Source: a virus | Length of the DNA stretch: 28,445 nucleotides | Virus record (IMG/VR): IMGVR_UViG_3300042888_000219 | Coordinates: 1 to 28,445 of that record | Direction: 5' to 3' (one strand) | Shown here: positions 9,855 to 16,362 of the stretch, in pieces | How the letters are laid out: each line of letters opens with the position of its first letter | Numbering within the stretch: position 1 is the first letter of the stretch | Program-made: the position numbers and the translations under genes | The notes under the pieces: model-generated | What the model was told of the DNA's origin: nothing | Seen by the model: the letters and a program-made list of their open reading frames with translations, nothing else | The model's database searches: none

Positions 9855-9862
9855 TGACTAGA

Positions 9863-9886
9863 CCCCCCGTGCAATGCACTGGGGGG
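9863..9886 (-). terminator. Strong G/C hairpin after the tail tube gene
   Basis: CCCCCC-A-GTGC pairs with GCAC-GGGGGG around a three-base loop, ten G/C-rich pairs with one bulged base. It begins 26 nt after the stop. Eleven bases later comes an extended -10. There is no U-run, so it may end or protect the tail tube message. Confidence 0.55.
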
Positions 9887-9912
9887 CCATAGCCTATTCA
9901 ATTATTTTTTTA

Positions 9913-10593
9913 TCAGGTTGTGCTATTGATAGTTCTATCAACAATTTTTCCATATGATCCATTGTTTGCAGGAAGCAAACGGAATGAAACTTCGAACATC
10001 GAAGCCTCGTCACGCTTGGCTGATACCGTTACGTTGTCAATTGACAAAGCACGGTAAGCAACATAAATGCGCTCAATGTAAGCATCTGGATCGCAATCGC
10101 CAGTTCCTGGACCAACTGCAACAAGACCTCTTTCTACTGGACACTCTCCAATAGCACCAGAAGTTAGCTCAAGGCTTGAAGCCTGAGAAATTGTTCCTGT
10201 GTCCATTGGTGTATCCAATGTGACGCTGCCATTGTAGTCTGTACTTGGTGCTGCAATTGCAACAAGAAGGTTTTCGAGTGTTGCTTCAGCAAATGCTGTT
10301 GCAAGATTCACCTGCATACCTTGCTTGTAAAGCTTTGCAACGTCAAGAAGTTGATCTACCTGAACCTCACCAAAATCTGGTTGGAATTGTAGTTCAAGAC
10401 CGTTTGTGGTGTAACCAATGTTACGAACAAGAGCCTGACCCTCAGCTGAATCGGTAAGGGTATCTAGATAAGAATCGTCCTCAACAAAGTCTGGGAAGAC
10501 TACTGTATCTGGATCGAATTCTCCTGCCGTTGAAACGAACATGGCTGCGGCACCAACAATAATGTTTTTTGAATCTCCGCGTGTATATGCCAT
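9913..10593 (-). CDS. Major tail tube protein (226 aa)
   Basis: Hexameric rings of this protein stack to form the tail tube. The position, directly before the frameshifting chaperone pair and tape measure, is diagnostic. The sequence is beta-rich: AYTRGDSKNIIVGAAAMFV, ALVRNIGYTTNGLELQFQPDFGEVQVDQ, LDVAKLYKQGMQVNLATAFAEATLENLLVAI, IERIYVAYRALSIDNVTVSAKRDEASMFEVSFRLLPANN. The helix followed by 'VNLATAFAEATLENLL' and the C-terminal strand ending 'FEVSFRLLP' match long-tailed phage tube proteins. It has SD AGAGGT and looks GC-rich with favourable codons, as expected for an abundant structural protein. A strong hairpin follows the stop. Fold details such as the long loop joining rings were not mapped. 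Confidence 0.85.
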   Translation of the reverse strand: MAYTRGDSKNIIVGAAAMFVSTAGEFDPDTVVFPDFVEDDSYLDTLTDSAEGQALVRNIGYTTNGLELQFQPDFGEVQVDQLLDVAKLYKQGMQVNLATAFAEATLENLLVAIAAPSTDYNGSVTLDTPMDTGTISQASSLELTSGAIGECPVERGLVAVGPGTGDCDPDAYIERIYVAYRALSIDNVTVSAKRDEASMFEVSFRLLPANNGSYGKIVDRTINSTT

Positions 10594-10611
10594 AATTTTT
10601 TACCTCTCTTT

Positions 10612-10635
10612 CCATATATTATTTTTTATATATGG
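10612..10635 (-). promoter_or_regulatory. Hairpin in the tail tube mRNA leader
   Basis: CCATATAT pairs perfectly with ATATATGG around an eight-base A-rich loop, 18 nt before the ATG and just upstream of the SD (AGAGAGGT). A 5' hairpin like this could protect an abundant message from degradation; that function is inferred. Confidence 0.4.
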
Positions 10636-10655
10636 GTGGTGTTTCCTCAATATAG

Positions 10656-10661
10656 ATTATA
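10656..10661 (-). promoter_or_regulatory. TATAAT promoter element of the tail tube gene
   Basis: Exact TATAAT on the coding strand, without TG at the extended position (CTG directly abuts the hexamer). It lies 62 nt before the ATG, leaving a leader of about 55 nt that contains a hairpin and the SD. Confidence 0.5.
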
Positions 10662-10671
10662 CAGCATTTTT

Positions 10672-11205
10672 TTACAGATAATCTTCCAGGGAGTTAGTAT
10701 AGTGATATTCCATATCAATTATAAACTCAGAGACATAATAAGGTCTTATGCTAAAATCTCTTAAATTTTCTGTTTCTGTTGCCAAAGATGATGCAACTTG
10801 ATAAACTCTAAGCTTGTGAAAGAATATGGGATATATATCCTTGCCGCCATGGTCTCTTATCCACTTGTTTATATCTTTTCCTGCATCATCTGATCTGTCC
10901 AGGATAGTCTGAATTGCAGATCCCCAGATAAAAGTATCTCTTTCTTTTGCTTTTAGGTTATACCTGATTTCTTCACATTTTATAGGATAAAAAGAATCCT
11001 TCATTTTGGTAAACATCCTGTCATAAATAATATAACTTTTGTTTTCCCAGCTTTTCTTTCCTGAAGATGCATCTCCCAATGGGAAGATTGGTATTGTTTG
11101 TCCATAGTTCTTGCTTTCAGACAAGGATGGCTGAATAGCTTTCATAGTATCCCAAAGATACTTATTAACAATTGCTGGAGCTACCACCAAATCTTCAAGA
11201 CTCAT
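10672..11205 (-). CDS. Probable tail terminator/completion protein (177 aa)
   Basis: Siphophages usually encode the tail terminator, which stops tube growth and joins it to the neck, directly before the tail tube. This gene is in that place and in the right size range. It begins with a helix (LVVAPAIVNKYLWDTMKAI), and the core contains IPIFPLGDASSGKKSWENKSYIIYDRMF, FYPIKCEEIRYNLKAKERD, FIWGSAIQTILDRSDDAG, and the final strands FSIRPYYVSEFIIDMEYHYTNS. The mix of an early 'PIFP' and long amphipathic helix between strands is the alpha/beta layout expected for the family. The start has SD GGGAGG and overlaps the upstream stop (ATGA). Function is inferred from position and layout. Confidence 0.55.
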   Translation of the reverse strand: MSLEDLVVAPAIVNKYLWDTMKAIQPSLSESKNYGQTIPIFPLGDASSGKKSWENKSYIIYDRMFTKMKDSFYPIKCEEIRYNLKAKERDTFIWGSAIQTILDRSDDAGKDINKWIRDHGGKDIYPIFFHKLRVYQVASSLATETENLRDFSIRPYYVSEFIIDMEYHYTNSLEDYL

Positions 11206-11876
11206 ACAATCGCCTCCCTATTATAACTAAAGTACTTTCTTCCAGCTATAACTCCAACAGACTTTCCAGACTTTGCTCCTTGAGAAAACATAGCTGAAAA
11301 TTCTTTTGGATTCCTTAATTTTTTCATAAGTGGCTCAAGTATTGAAAAAACAAAATAAGAATTAAAAAACTCTTCTATTGCTCCTCCAAAACTTCCAGCA
11401 ACTTGATCTCCTCCTGGATGAGCCACATAGATAGATTTTGTTGTAAAAACCGTTTCCTCCCCATCTTGAAAAACAAGAACTGAAGAGTTTTTTGGAGAGA
11501 TGGTTACGCTAATGGCATTTTCCATAATCTCTGCTTTATTAGAAAATACTTGTCCCGATTCTGAAGCTGGCTGATTGGACAAAACAAATTTTCCGTTAAG
11601 AAGAATAGATGTGTTTGTTGCATTAACATTTATCTTAAATAACCTTGATGACCTATCCCCCGTTTTTTTCCATTCATACACATGATGAAGCATTTCTGGA
11701 TTAGATCTTGCTTTAGAGTCTATATACATGCCCAAAGCTTCAGCAGTATATCCTCCAAGAACCCTGTTAAATTCCAACCTATTTAAATTTATTCCTTGAA
11801 TAAATCCTTCTGTGTATTGAACGGTATTCTTAAAAACTTTTTTAAAGTCATTTGACTCTAGCTTGACAGTTATCAT
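11202..11876 (-). CDS. Probable neck / HK97 gp10-like protein (224 aa)
   Basis: The N-terminal region MITVKLESNDFKKVFKNTVQYTEGFIQGINL, a helix with LGGYTAEALGMYIDSKARSN, and the later GGAIEEFFNSYFVFSILEPLMKKL resemble the alternating strand-helix layout of gp10-like neck proteins, which join the head-closure ring and tail. A beta-rich middle (ATNTSILLNGKFVLSNQ, AISVTISPKNSSVLVFQDGEETVFTTKSIYVAH) lies between. At 224 aa it is larger than typical (about 120-170 aa), owing to that middle. The gene overlaps both neighbours by ATGA and has SD AGGA. No other family fits better by eye, but the match is not strong. Confidence 0.5.
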   Translation of the reverse strand: MITVKLESNDFKKVFKNTVQYTEGFIQGINLNRLEFNRVLGGYTAEALGMYIDSKARSNPEMLHHVYEWKKTGDRSSRLFKINVNATNTSILLNGKFVLSNQPASESGQVFSNKAEIMENAISVTISPKNSSVLVFQDGEETVFTTKSIYVAHPGGDQVAGSFGGAIEEFFNSYFVFSILEPLMKKLRNPKEFSAMFSQGAKSGKSVGVIAGRKYFSYNREAIV

Positions 11877-12307
11877 TTTTTCAAATCCTGTCTATCTGAC
11901 CTGTTAAAGAAAATCTTATAGTACTCTATTTCATTCCAAGGATTAACATAAGGCTCGACAGAGAGTATTTCATATATTACAGACTTTCCTTCTTCTTCAA
12001 CGTATAAACTTGTGTTTGTTCTTTTATCTTTTATATCAGTAATGATTATATTGGTTATAGGATAATATAAACCTTCTAAAGATACTCTAGGATCTTTTTT
12101 GGTTCTTCCAATTAACTTATCTTCATACTCAAAAAACTTACCACCTTTTATTCCATCTCTTTCTACCGCCCCTAAAATTTCTGCATACCCCAAAAGGGTT
12201 TGATCAAGGCTCCAAGTTTTTTGTTCTATTCCAAGATCATCTTGAGACTCAGTAGAATAATAAATATCCATACTCATAGACATCAAGTGATCATAGCAGG
12301 AGTCCAT
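11873..12307 (-). CDS. Probable head-closure/neck protein (144 aa)
   Basis: It is third in the connector chain. The sequence is beta-rich: MDIYYSTESQDDLGIEQKTW, LLGYAEILGAVERDG, GLYYPITNIIITDI, and KSVIYEILSVEPYVNPWNEIEYYKIFFNRSDRQ. The combination of a small barrel with a terminal strand ending 'YKIFFNRSDRQ' is like head-closure (SPP1 gp16/HK97 gp9-type) proteins that cap the portal after packaging. No Cys-cluster, membrane segment or catalytic motif is visible. It overlaps its upstream neighbour by TAATG and its downstream neighbour by ATGA. SD: GGAG. Assignment is mainly by position and size; a tail-completion role is the alternative. Confidence 0.55.
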   Translation of the reverse strand: MDSCYDHLMSMSMDIYYSTESQDDLGIEQKTWSLDQTLLGYAEILGAVERDGIKGGKFFEYEDKLIGRTKKDPRVSLEGLYYPITNIIITDIKDKRTNTSLYVEEEGKSVIYEILSVEPYVNPWNEIEYYKIFFNRSDRQDLKK

Positions 12308-13263
12308 TATAGTACTCCAAGGCGGTATATGGGTATTGAGTAATTTTGCAAAATTCTATCTACTAAAAGATTTCCAGTTCCTCTTAAAGAAAGGTCACTA
12401 TACTTTACCCTAAATTGATCTGTTTGATATTCTGTAACATATTTTTGGATATAAGAAAGCCTTCCACATTTCATATCATCCATGAGCATTCTTGCTGCAT
12501 CTTTAATATCTTGTGGAACTACGGGCCATCCAAAATCTCCATAAACTGTATAATCCCAATCTTTTGGAAATATAGAAGGTCCTTTTATTTCTGTTAAAGC
12601 TAAAATTTGATCGTAGTCATCTCCATAAAGCATAAAAGAATCAGATGCCCCAACTGGGATGCTTACAGTCTTAGACTGTTGCCTATTATAACTACCGTCA
12701 ACGCCTATGGTCATTGCAGTTTTATCTGGACTTAACATATAGGAATACTGTCCTGTAATTGGAGTAACTCTATCATAAACTTTTACATTGTTTTCATAGA
12801 CAGCATTTATCTTGTTTGTTCTCTTAGATAGAGGTAGATAGTCTGCTCCAAGACCTGTGGTTTCTATTTCCCCGCGAGTATAGTAAAATCCTCCCACCAT
12901 AGTGTCTATAATTTGTCTTGCAGTTCTTTCTAGATTAAGATACTCTTCACTGTCACATCCAGGATCACCCAATAGCAATGGATTAATATACGGTCTGTAA
13001 ATATACAGATTATCCATAACAACGGTTTCATCTGGTTCATCTTCTACATCAAGGCTATAAATATAAAGAGAGTAGGTTTCATCATATTTTTCAAATGTTG
13101 TCGGAAGCTCATACGAAACAACACCATTTGAGTCTGATGTGAGTGTAATTGATAGTTCTAATTCTGTATGATCGTCATAGATCTCCAGGGCATAGTCTGT
13201 GCTTGGCGTAAGGCCATCATAGGACACCGATAATGGAAAGGGTGTCTGTCTGAGTATGTTCAT
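12307..13263 (-). CDS. Head-tail connector-like protein with N-terminal beta-sandwich (318 aa)
   Basis: The position after the capsid and the C-terminal part fit an adaptor that binds the portal. The N-terminal ~95 residues (LSVSYDGLTPSTDYALEIYDD, VVSYELPTTFEKYDETYSLYIYSLD) read like an Ig/fibronectin-type sandwich. The rest, about 100-318, contains EYLNLERTARQIIDTMVGG, GADYLPLSKRTNKINAVYEN, WPVVPQDIKDAARMLMDDM and RGTGNLLVDRILQNYSIPIY. The VP-x-DI-x-x-AA pattern is common in head-tail connectors of the gp6/gp15 type. There is no clear SD; only three bases follow the upstream stop, so translation is probably coupled. Its stop overlaps the next ATG (TAATG). The added N-terminal sandwich is larger than a minimal connector and may be exposed on the virion. 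Confidence 0.6.
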   Translation of the reverse strand: MNILRQTPFPLSVSYDGLTPSTDYALEIYDDHTELELSITLTSDSNGVVSYELPTTFEKYDETYSLYIYSLDVEDEPDETVVMDNLYIYRPYINPLLLGDPGCDSEEYLNLERTARQIIDTMVGGFYYTRGEIETTGLGADYLPLSKRTNKINAVYENNVKVYDRVTPITGQYSYMLSPDKTAMTIGVDGSYNRQQSKTVSIPVGASDSFMLYGDDYDQILALTEIKGPSIFPKDWDYTVYGDFGWPVVPQDIKDAARMLMDDMKCGRLSYIQKYVTEYQTDQFRVKYSDLSLRGTGNLLVDRILQNYSIPIYRLGVL

Positions 13264-13266
13264 TTT

Positions 13267-13734
13267 TTATAGGCCGTAATGAGTTGCTACCTCTTGAGGG
13301 GTTGTTTTACGAACACCCTTACGAGTAAGCCACATTTCGGCTGCCTCCTTCGTAACAATGTTATATCCTTTGCTAACCGTTCCTACCGAAACCCAATTCA
13401 TATTCTTTTCAGAATAAAGGGCAATCTTCTCACTAGAATCTTTTTTTTCTGATGAAACATCTTTTTTATTACTAAAAGTATTTGCTGATCCCACAATAAC
13501 TACATTATTTTCGTTTTGTCTTGAATTAGACATAGGGATTCTTTTTCTCACTACAGTCTTTTCAGATCCAATAACTTGATTGTCTTCTGCCTGTTCAACA
13601 ACAGAAATCTTTGCATTTGTATTTAACAATACTGACAAGATAGAACTTTTTGTTTTTGCTTGAGAAATATCGATATAATTCTCTTCAGCATATTCTTTAA
13701 GCTGAGCAACAGTCATTTTTTCAAAGTTTGACAT
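13267..13734 (-). CDS. Small post-capsid protein with SAP/Rho-N-like N-terminus (155 aa)
   Basis: Residues 1-38 (MTVAQLKEYAEENYIDISQA...SSILSVLL) form a two-helix pattern like the SAP or Rho N-terminal fold often found in phage head genes, with K and S where small nucleic-acid-binding folds have them. Residues ~45-105 are polar and low-complexity (KKDVSSEKKDSSEK). The C-terminal ~50 residues (MNWVSVGTVSKGYNIVTKEAAEMWLTRKGVRKTTPQEV) form a compact, probably conserved domain. The gene lies directly after the capsid gene, where phages commonly encode decoration, head-completion or connector proteins. The start has SD AAAGGAAGG behind an extended -10. Only three bases separate its stop from the next ATG. 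Which head role it has cannot be decided from the sequence. Confidence 0.7.
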   Translation of the reverse strand: MSNFEKMTVAQLKEYAEENYIDISQAKTKSSILSVLLNTNAKISVVEQAEDNQVIGSEKTVVRKRIPMSNSRQNENNVVIVGSANTFSNKKDVSSEKKDSSEKIALYSEKNMNWVSVGTVSKGYNIVTKEAAEMWLTRKGVRKTTPQEVATHYGL

Positions 13735-13755
13735 TTATGTACCTTCCTTTAGTTA

Positions 13756-13764
13756 ATTATATCA
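13756..13764 (-). promoter_or_regulatory. Extended -10 promoter (TGATATAAT) of the connector operon
   Basis: Exact TGATATAAT lies 21 nt before the ATG at 13734, with SD AAAGGAAGG in between. It probably drives the chain of close or overlapping genes from 13734 to 10672, with no further promoter visible inside. Confidence 0.65.
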
Positions 13765-13777
13765 GAATATGCTTGAA

Positions 13778-13801
13778 GGGGACCAGCTAATGCCAGTCCC
13801 C
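13778..13801 (-). terminator. Hairpin after the capsid gene
   Basis: In the minus-strand RNA GGGGACUGGC pairs with GCUGGUCCCC around a four-base loop, giving ten pairs including two adjacent G-U wobbles. On the plus strand those two positions are mismatches. It starts 21 nt after the capsid stop. No U-run follows, so it could be a 3' stabiliser, a processing site or an imperfect terminator. Confidence 0.5.
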
Positions 13802-13822
13802 CACAAACTTATTTAGTTGTGA

Positions 13823-14965
13823 TTAGGAAGGGTCTACTGCTGCATCAGCATAAGCTACTGCATCAAGTTCTTCCCATGCAATTCCGAGACGAACGAATAC
13901 GGTGTATTCGATTGTGTCCTTCTTTGCTTGGTATTCACGGTTGACTGTGATGTCGCGTTGGAATCCCCATACACGGTTAGCAGGGAATGTTAGGTCAACA
14001 TAGTCTGCTGGGTAGTAAGGAACTTCAAGAACATCTACACCAAGCACTCGCGTAATGTTAGCATTACCGAATGTTTGTCCTGCACCATCAAGGTATGCTT
14101 GACGGTTACGCTCTGTACCTGCAACTCTTGGATCGAATGCTGCTGCGATTGCATCAGCAAGGGTTCCGTTGTTAGCAACGATACCAGCAAAAGCATCTGT
14201 TCCTGCGTAGAAACGCAAGTTGCTCTTGACTGCACGGTACTTACGAGGCAATGCGTAAATGATTTGCTGCATTACTTCTGGGGTCCATGCATTGTTAGAC
14301 ACTGTGACGACTGCTTCATGAGCGTCTCCACTTGTCTTAACCTGATTGACAAAACCATCCATAATTCCGAGGAATGGGTCAGCTCCGCCGTCACCATTAA
14401 TTGCTAGGTCTTCGATATCATTAGCAAAAGCATTCGTCATCAAACGAACGAGATGATCCTCCAGAGCGCCACCTTCGATATTATCTTCAAGTGCCTCCGT
14501 TGAAACTTCCCAGTCAAGACGAATCTTCTTTGTGGTAAGTTCTACCTTCGAGAAGGTTGCACCTGCGTTTTCATAACTACCAAGTGCCTGTGCTGCTGCA
14601 CGAATAACACGCTCGCCAACGTTGACCTTTTCGATCTCCATTGTGTTTGCTCGCATGGTTACTCTGCGACCATCCTTAGCCAGGACTGTTCCATCCCAAA
14701 CATAGTCGATAAAACGACGAGCCTGTTCTGGATTCAAAAGACCTGAAAGTACTCCTGTTGGATTAACAGCGTTTGGTCCTGTCGTATCTCCATAGTTAGC
14801 GTTTGGGACGTTACCCAATACACCAGCAGCTGGATCTACAACGGAACCGATTCCACCTGCGGCAACTGCGCCTTCACCTTGGTAAAGACCTGGTGCTGCC
14901 GTTGGTTCTGGGCTCCATCCATCAGTTTCACTGCTTGGCTGATTCTTTAAAATTTTTTCTGACAT
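13823..14965 (-). CDS. Major capsid protein, HK97 fold
   Basis: Builds the icosahedral shell. The 380-aa sequence has a Gly/Ala/Pro-rich N-terminal ~75 residues that may be removed by the protease. The HK97-type body follows: LLNPEQARRFIDYVWDGTVL, KVELTTKKIRLDWEVSTEAL (~140-160), the spine-helix region LEDHLVRLMTNAFANDIEDLAINGDG, DPFLGIMDGF and the peripheral WTPEVMQQIIYALPRKYR. The A-domain and C-terminal part carry LRFYAGTDAFAGI, ILGVDVLEV-like RVLGVDVLEVPYYP and DTIEYTVFVRLGIAWEE. The codons look more GC-rich than the neighbours, fitting high expression, and the SD is strong. A stable hairpin follows the stop. Protease/scaffold upstream and connector genes downstream confirm the assignment. 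Whether the shell is covalently crosslinked is not evident. Confidence 0.92.
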   Translation of the reverse strand: MSEKILKNQPSSETDGWSPEPTAAPGLYQGEGAVAAGGIGSVVDPAAGVLGNVPNANYGDTTGPNAVNPTGVLSGLLNPEQARRFIDYVWDGTVLAKDGRRVTMRANTMEIEKVNVGERVIRAAAQALGSYENAGATFSKVELTTKKIRLDWEVSTEALEDNIEGGALEDHLVRLMTNAFANDIEDLAINGDGGADPFLGIMDGFVNQVKTSGDAHEAVVTVSNNAWTPEVMQQIIYALPRKYRAVKSNLRFYAGTDAFAGIVANNGTLADAIAAAFDPRVAGTERNRQAYLDGAGQTFGNANITRVLGVDVLEVPYYPADYVDLTFPANRVWGFQRDITVNREYQAKKDTIEYTVFVRLGIAWEELDAVAYADAAVDPS

Positions 14966-14970
14966 TGTAT

Positions 14971-14979
14971 TTCACCTCC
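14971..14979 (-). promoter_or_regulatory. Strong ribosome binding site of the major capsid gene
   Basis: TGGAGGTGA precedes the capsid ATG at optimal spacing. The 32-nt gap to the protease gene contains no TATAAT, so the capsid gene is probably transcribed with the protease and boosted at translation. Confidence 0.65.
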
Positions 14980-14997
14980 ATTTTTCTTTTTGTATTT

Positions 14998-15591
14998 TTA
15001 TGCGAATAGGTCGGACTTTGTGAGGAAACGTCCACCCCATAGTGATTTGTTCTGAGTCTTTTCAAATAGAAAGGACTCCTGCACGACCTCTCCAAGGTCG
15101 CCAGACTTGCGAAAAGCGGTGTCTTTTTCTACTGCATCTACACGCTTTCCAAACTCATTCTTTACAGAATCAACATCTTGTTTAACACCCGATACGGTCT
15201 TGTTGAGTTCTTCTACTTTCTCGTTAAGAGCCTTAATGGTGTCAGCAAGCATGTTCATTGTAGAATTCATTTGATTGGCGACTGATTTTGTTGCCTCAAT
15301 GCTTTCAGCATACGCTTTAGCTAGATCCTCATCATCAGACTTCTTCATGTCGCCCTTCATTTCTTCGGAATCATCTTCCTCTTCTTCGTCATCTGCTTCT
15401 TCGTCTTCCATCTTTTCAGTTGTTTCGGTATCTTCTGCCTTCTCAACTTCTTCTGACTTCAACTCTTCTGCAGCATCTTCTTTAACTGACTTCTCCACAA
15501 CTTCTTCTACAGCGGCTTCTACTGTTTCTTCAGTAAGAACTTCTGCAACTTCTGTTGCTTCGTCAGAATTTTTAATTACTTCATTTTCCAT
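14998..15591 (-). CDS. Internal in-frame scaffolding protein (197 aa)
   Basis: A second ATG (Met246 of the protease frame) begins MENEVIKNSDEATEV. It is preceded by AAAGGAGG with eight bases to the ATG, a near-ideal SD, while the protease's own ATG has none. The product would be the acidic plus coiled-coil half alone, the composition expected of a capsid scaffold. The arrangement parallels lambda, where scaffold Nu3 is translated from an in-frame start within protease gene C. The fused copy would bring protease into the prohead, and the free copy would supply bulk scaffold. The start is seen in the sequence; separate expression is inferred. Confidence 0.7.
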   Translation of the reverse strand: MENEVIKNSDEATEVAEVLTEETVEAAVEEVVEKSVKEDAAEELKSEEVEKAEDTETTEKMEDEEADDEEEEDDSEEMKGDMKKSDDEDLAKAYAESIEATKSVANQMNSTMNMLADTIKALNEKVEELNKTVSGVKQDVDSVKNEFGKRVDAVEKDTAFRKSGDLGEVVQESFLFEKTQNKSLWGGRFLTKSDLFA

Positions 15592-16326
15592 TTTGCTTAC
15601 CTCCTTTGCATCATTTTTGATAGTAGAAAGAATAGACTTTACTACTTCTGACTTTTGTGCGTCATTAGTTTCAACAAAACCAATGTTCTCCATATTCTTA
15701 TCGCATCTAGGACAGTCTGATGAACTATCAGAAGATAGTTGAACTGTATCGTCCTCTTTACACCAGAATACGCTTTCAATGAGGGCTTTTGCGAGATATC
15801 CTCCTGCATGTCCCTTTTCAACACTAATGACATTTGCATACTGATTAGCAGGATTGTCAACAAGAGAAAGTTCAAAGAGATCATATTCTTTAATAATTCT
15901 GATTGACTTATCCATTTCCTTGTTGTACACATCTTCGTAATCTTTTACATTGCCACCGATTGAAAATCCTGTGAGTGTTTTATCAAGAACCTTTTCCCAG
16001 GTATCTTGAGCACCCTTACTTACATATGCAGAAACATAAATTCCCTTATACAATTCTCCAGTTGTCTGATCGTAGAATGAGTCTTCTTTAAAAGATACTA
16101 GCTTTCCTACTGCCTTTTTGTCATCATGCATTTCTCGAATGTTTCCACGAAACCCCTCAAAAGCTTTTATGCTTGCTTCTGAAGGAACAACGTCATTCTG
16201 CCTGTCGATGTTATCCAAAGTAGCGAATCCTGACACGATTCTTCTTTCAATGTCAACCTTAGCTATAGGCATTGATAGCCTTAAGCTGTTTCCTTCTGAT
16301 TCCCAATGAGCTTTAGAAATTTCCAT
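14998..16326 (-). CDS. Prohead maturation protease with C-terminal scaffold domain
   Basis: Cleaves scaffold and capsid subunits during prohead maturation. The N-terminal ~170 residues are an HK97-type (U35) serine protease: RIVSGFATLDNIDRQNDVV, catalytic His67 in MHDDKKAVGK, catalytic Ser122 in LTGFSIGG, and ELSLVDNPANQYA. Residues ~185-215 have a small cysteine cluster (FWC...CPRC) followed by NIGFVE, like a degraded zinc ribbon. From Met246 on comes a very acidic Glu-rich stretch (EDEEADDEEEEDDSEE). A coiled coil then follows (MNMLADTIKALNEKVEELNK, VDSVKNEF), and the protein ends SLWGGRFLTKSDLFA. This second half is scaffold-like and has its own internal start (see the scaffold entry). There is no SD before the first ATG; an extended -10 lies ten bases upstream. 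The capsid gene follows 32 nt later. Confidence 0.9.
   Translation of the reverse strand: MEISKAHWESEGNSLRLSMPIAKVDIERRIVSGFATLDNIDRQNDVVPSEASIKAFEGFRGNIREMHDDKKAVGKLVSFKEDSFYDQTTGELYKGIYVSAYVSKGAQDTWEKVLDKTLTGFSIGGNVKDYEDVYNKEMDKSIRIIKEYDLFELSLVDNPANQYANVISVEKGHAGGYLAKALIESVFWCKEDDTVQLSSDSSSDCPRCDKNMENIGFVETNDAQKSEVVKSILSTIKNDAKEVSKMENEVIKNSDEATEVAEVLTEETVEAAVEEVVEKSVKEDAAEELKSEEVEKAEDTETTEKMEDEEADDEEEEDDSEEMKGDMKKSDDEDLAKAYAESIEATKSVANQMNSTMNMLADTIKALNEKVEELNKTVSGVKQDVDSVKNEFGKRVDAVEKDTAFRKSGDLGEVVQESFLFEKTQNKSLWGGRFLTKSDLFA
15600..15607 (-). promoter_or_regulatory. Internal Shine-Dalgarno of the scaffold start
   Basis: AAAGGAGG lies inside the protease gene, eight bases before an in-frame ATG at 15591. 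It is among the best SDs in the window, comparable with that of the capsid gene. Confidence 0.7.
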
Positions 16327-16336
16327 ATTAGTTACT

Positions 16337-16345
16337 ATTATACCA
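16337..16345 (-). promoter_or_regulatory. Extended -10 promoter (TGGTATAAT) of the protease gene
   Basis: Exact TGGTATAAT lies ten bases from the ATG at 16326, with no SD in between. A leader of about 3 nt, effectively leaderless, is predicted. Confidence 0.65.
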
Positions 16346-16362
16346 ACTTTTTTATCAAAATG

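Noticed and set aside
12303-12308. TATAAT overlapping the start of the gene at 12307
   Set aside because: It is formed by the last codons and stop of the upstream gene plus the ATG, lacks the TG, and lies too close to act as a promoter for this SD-bearing gene.
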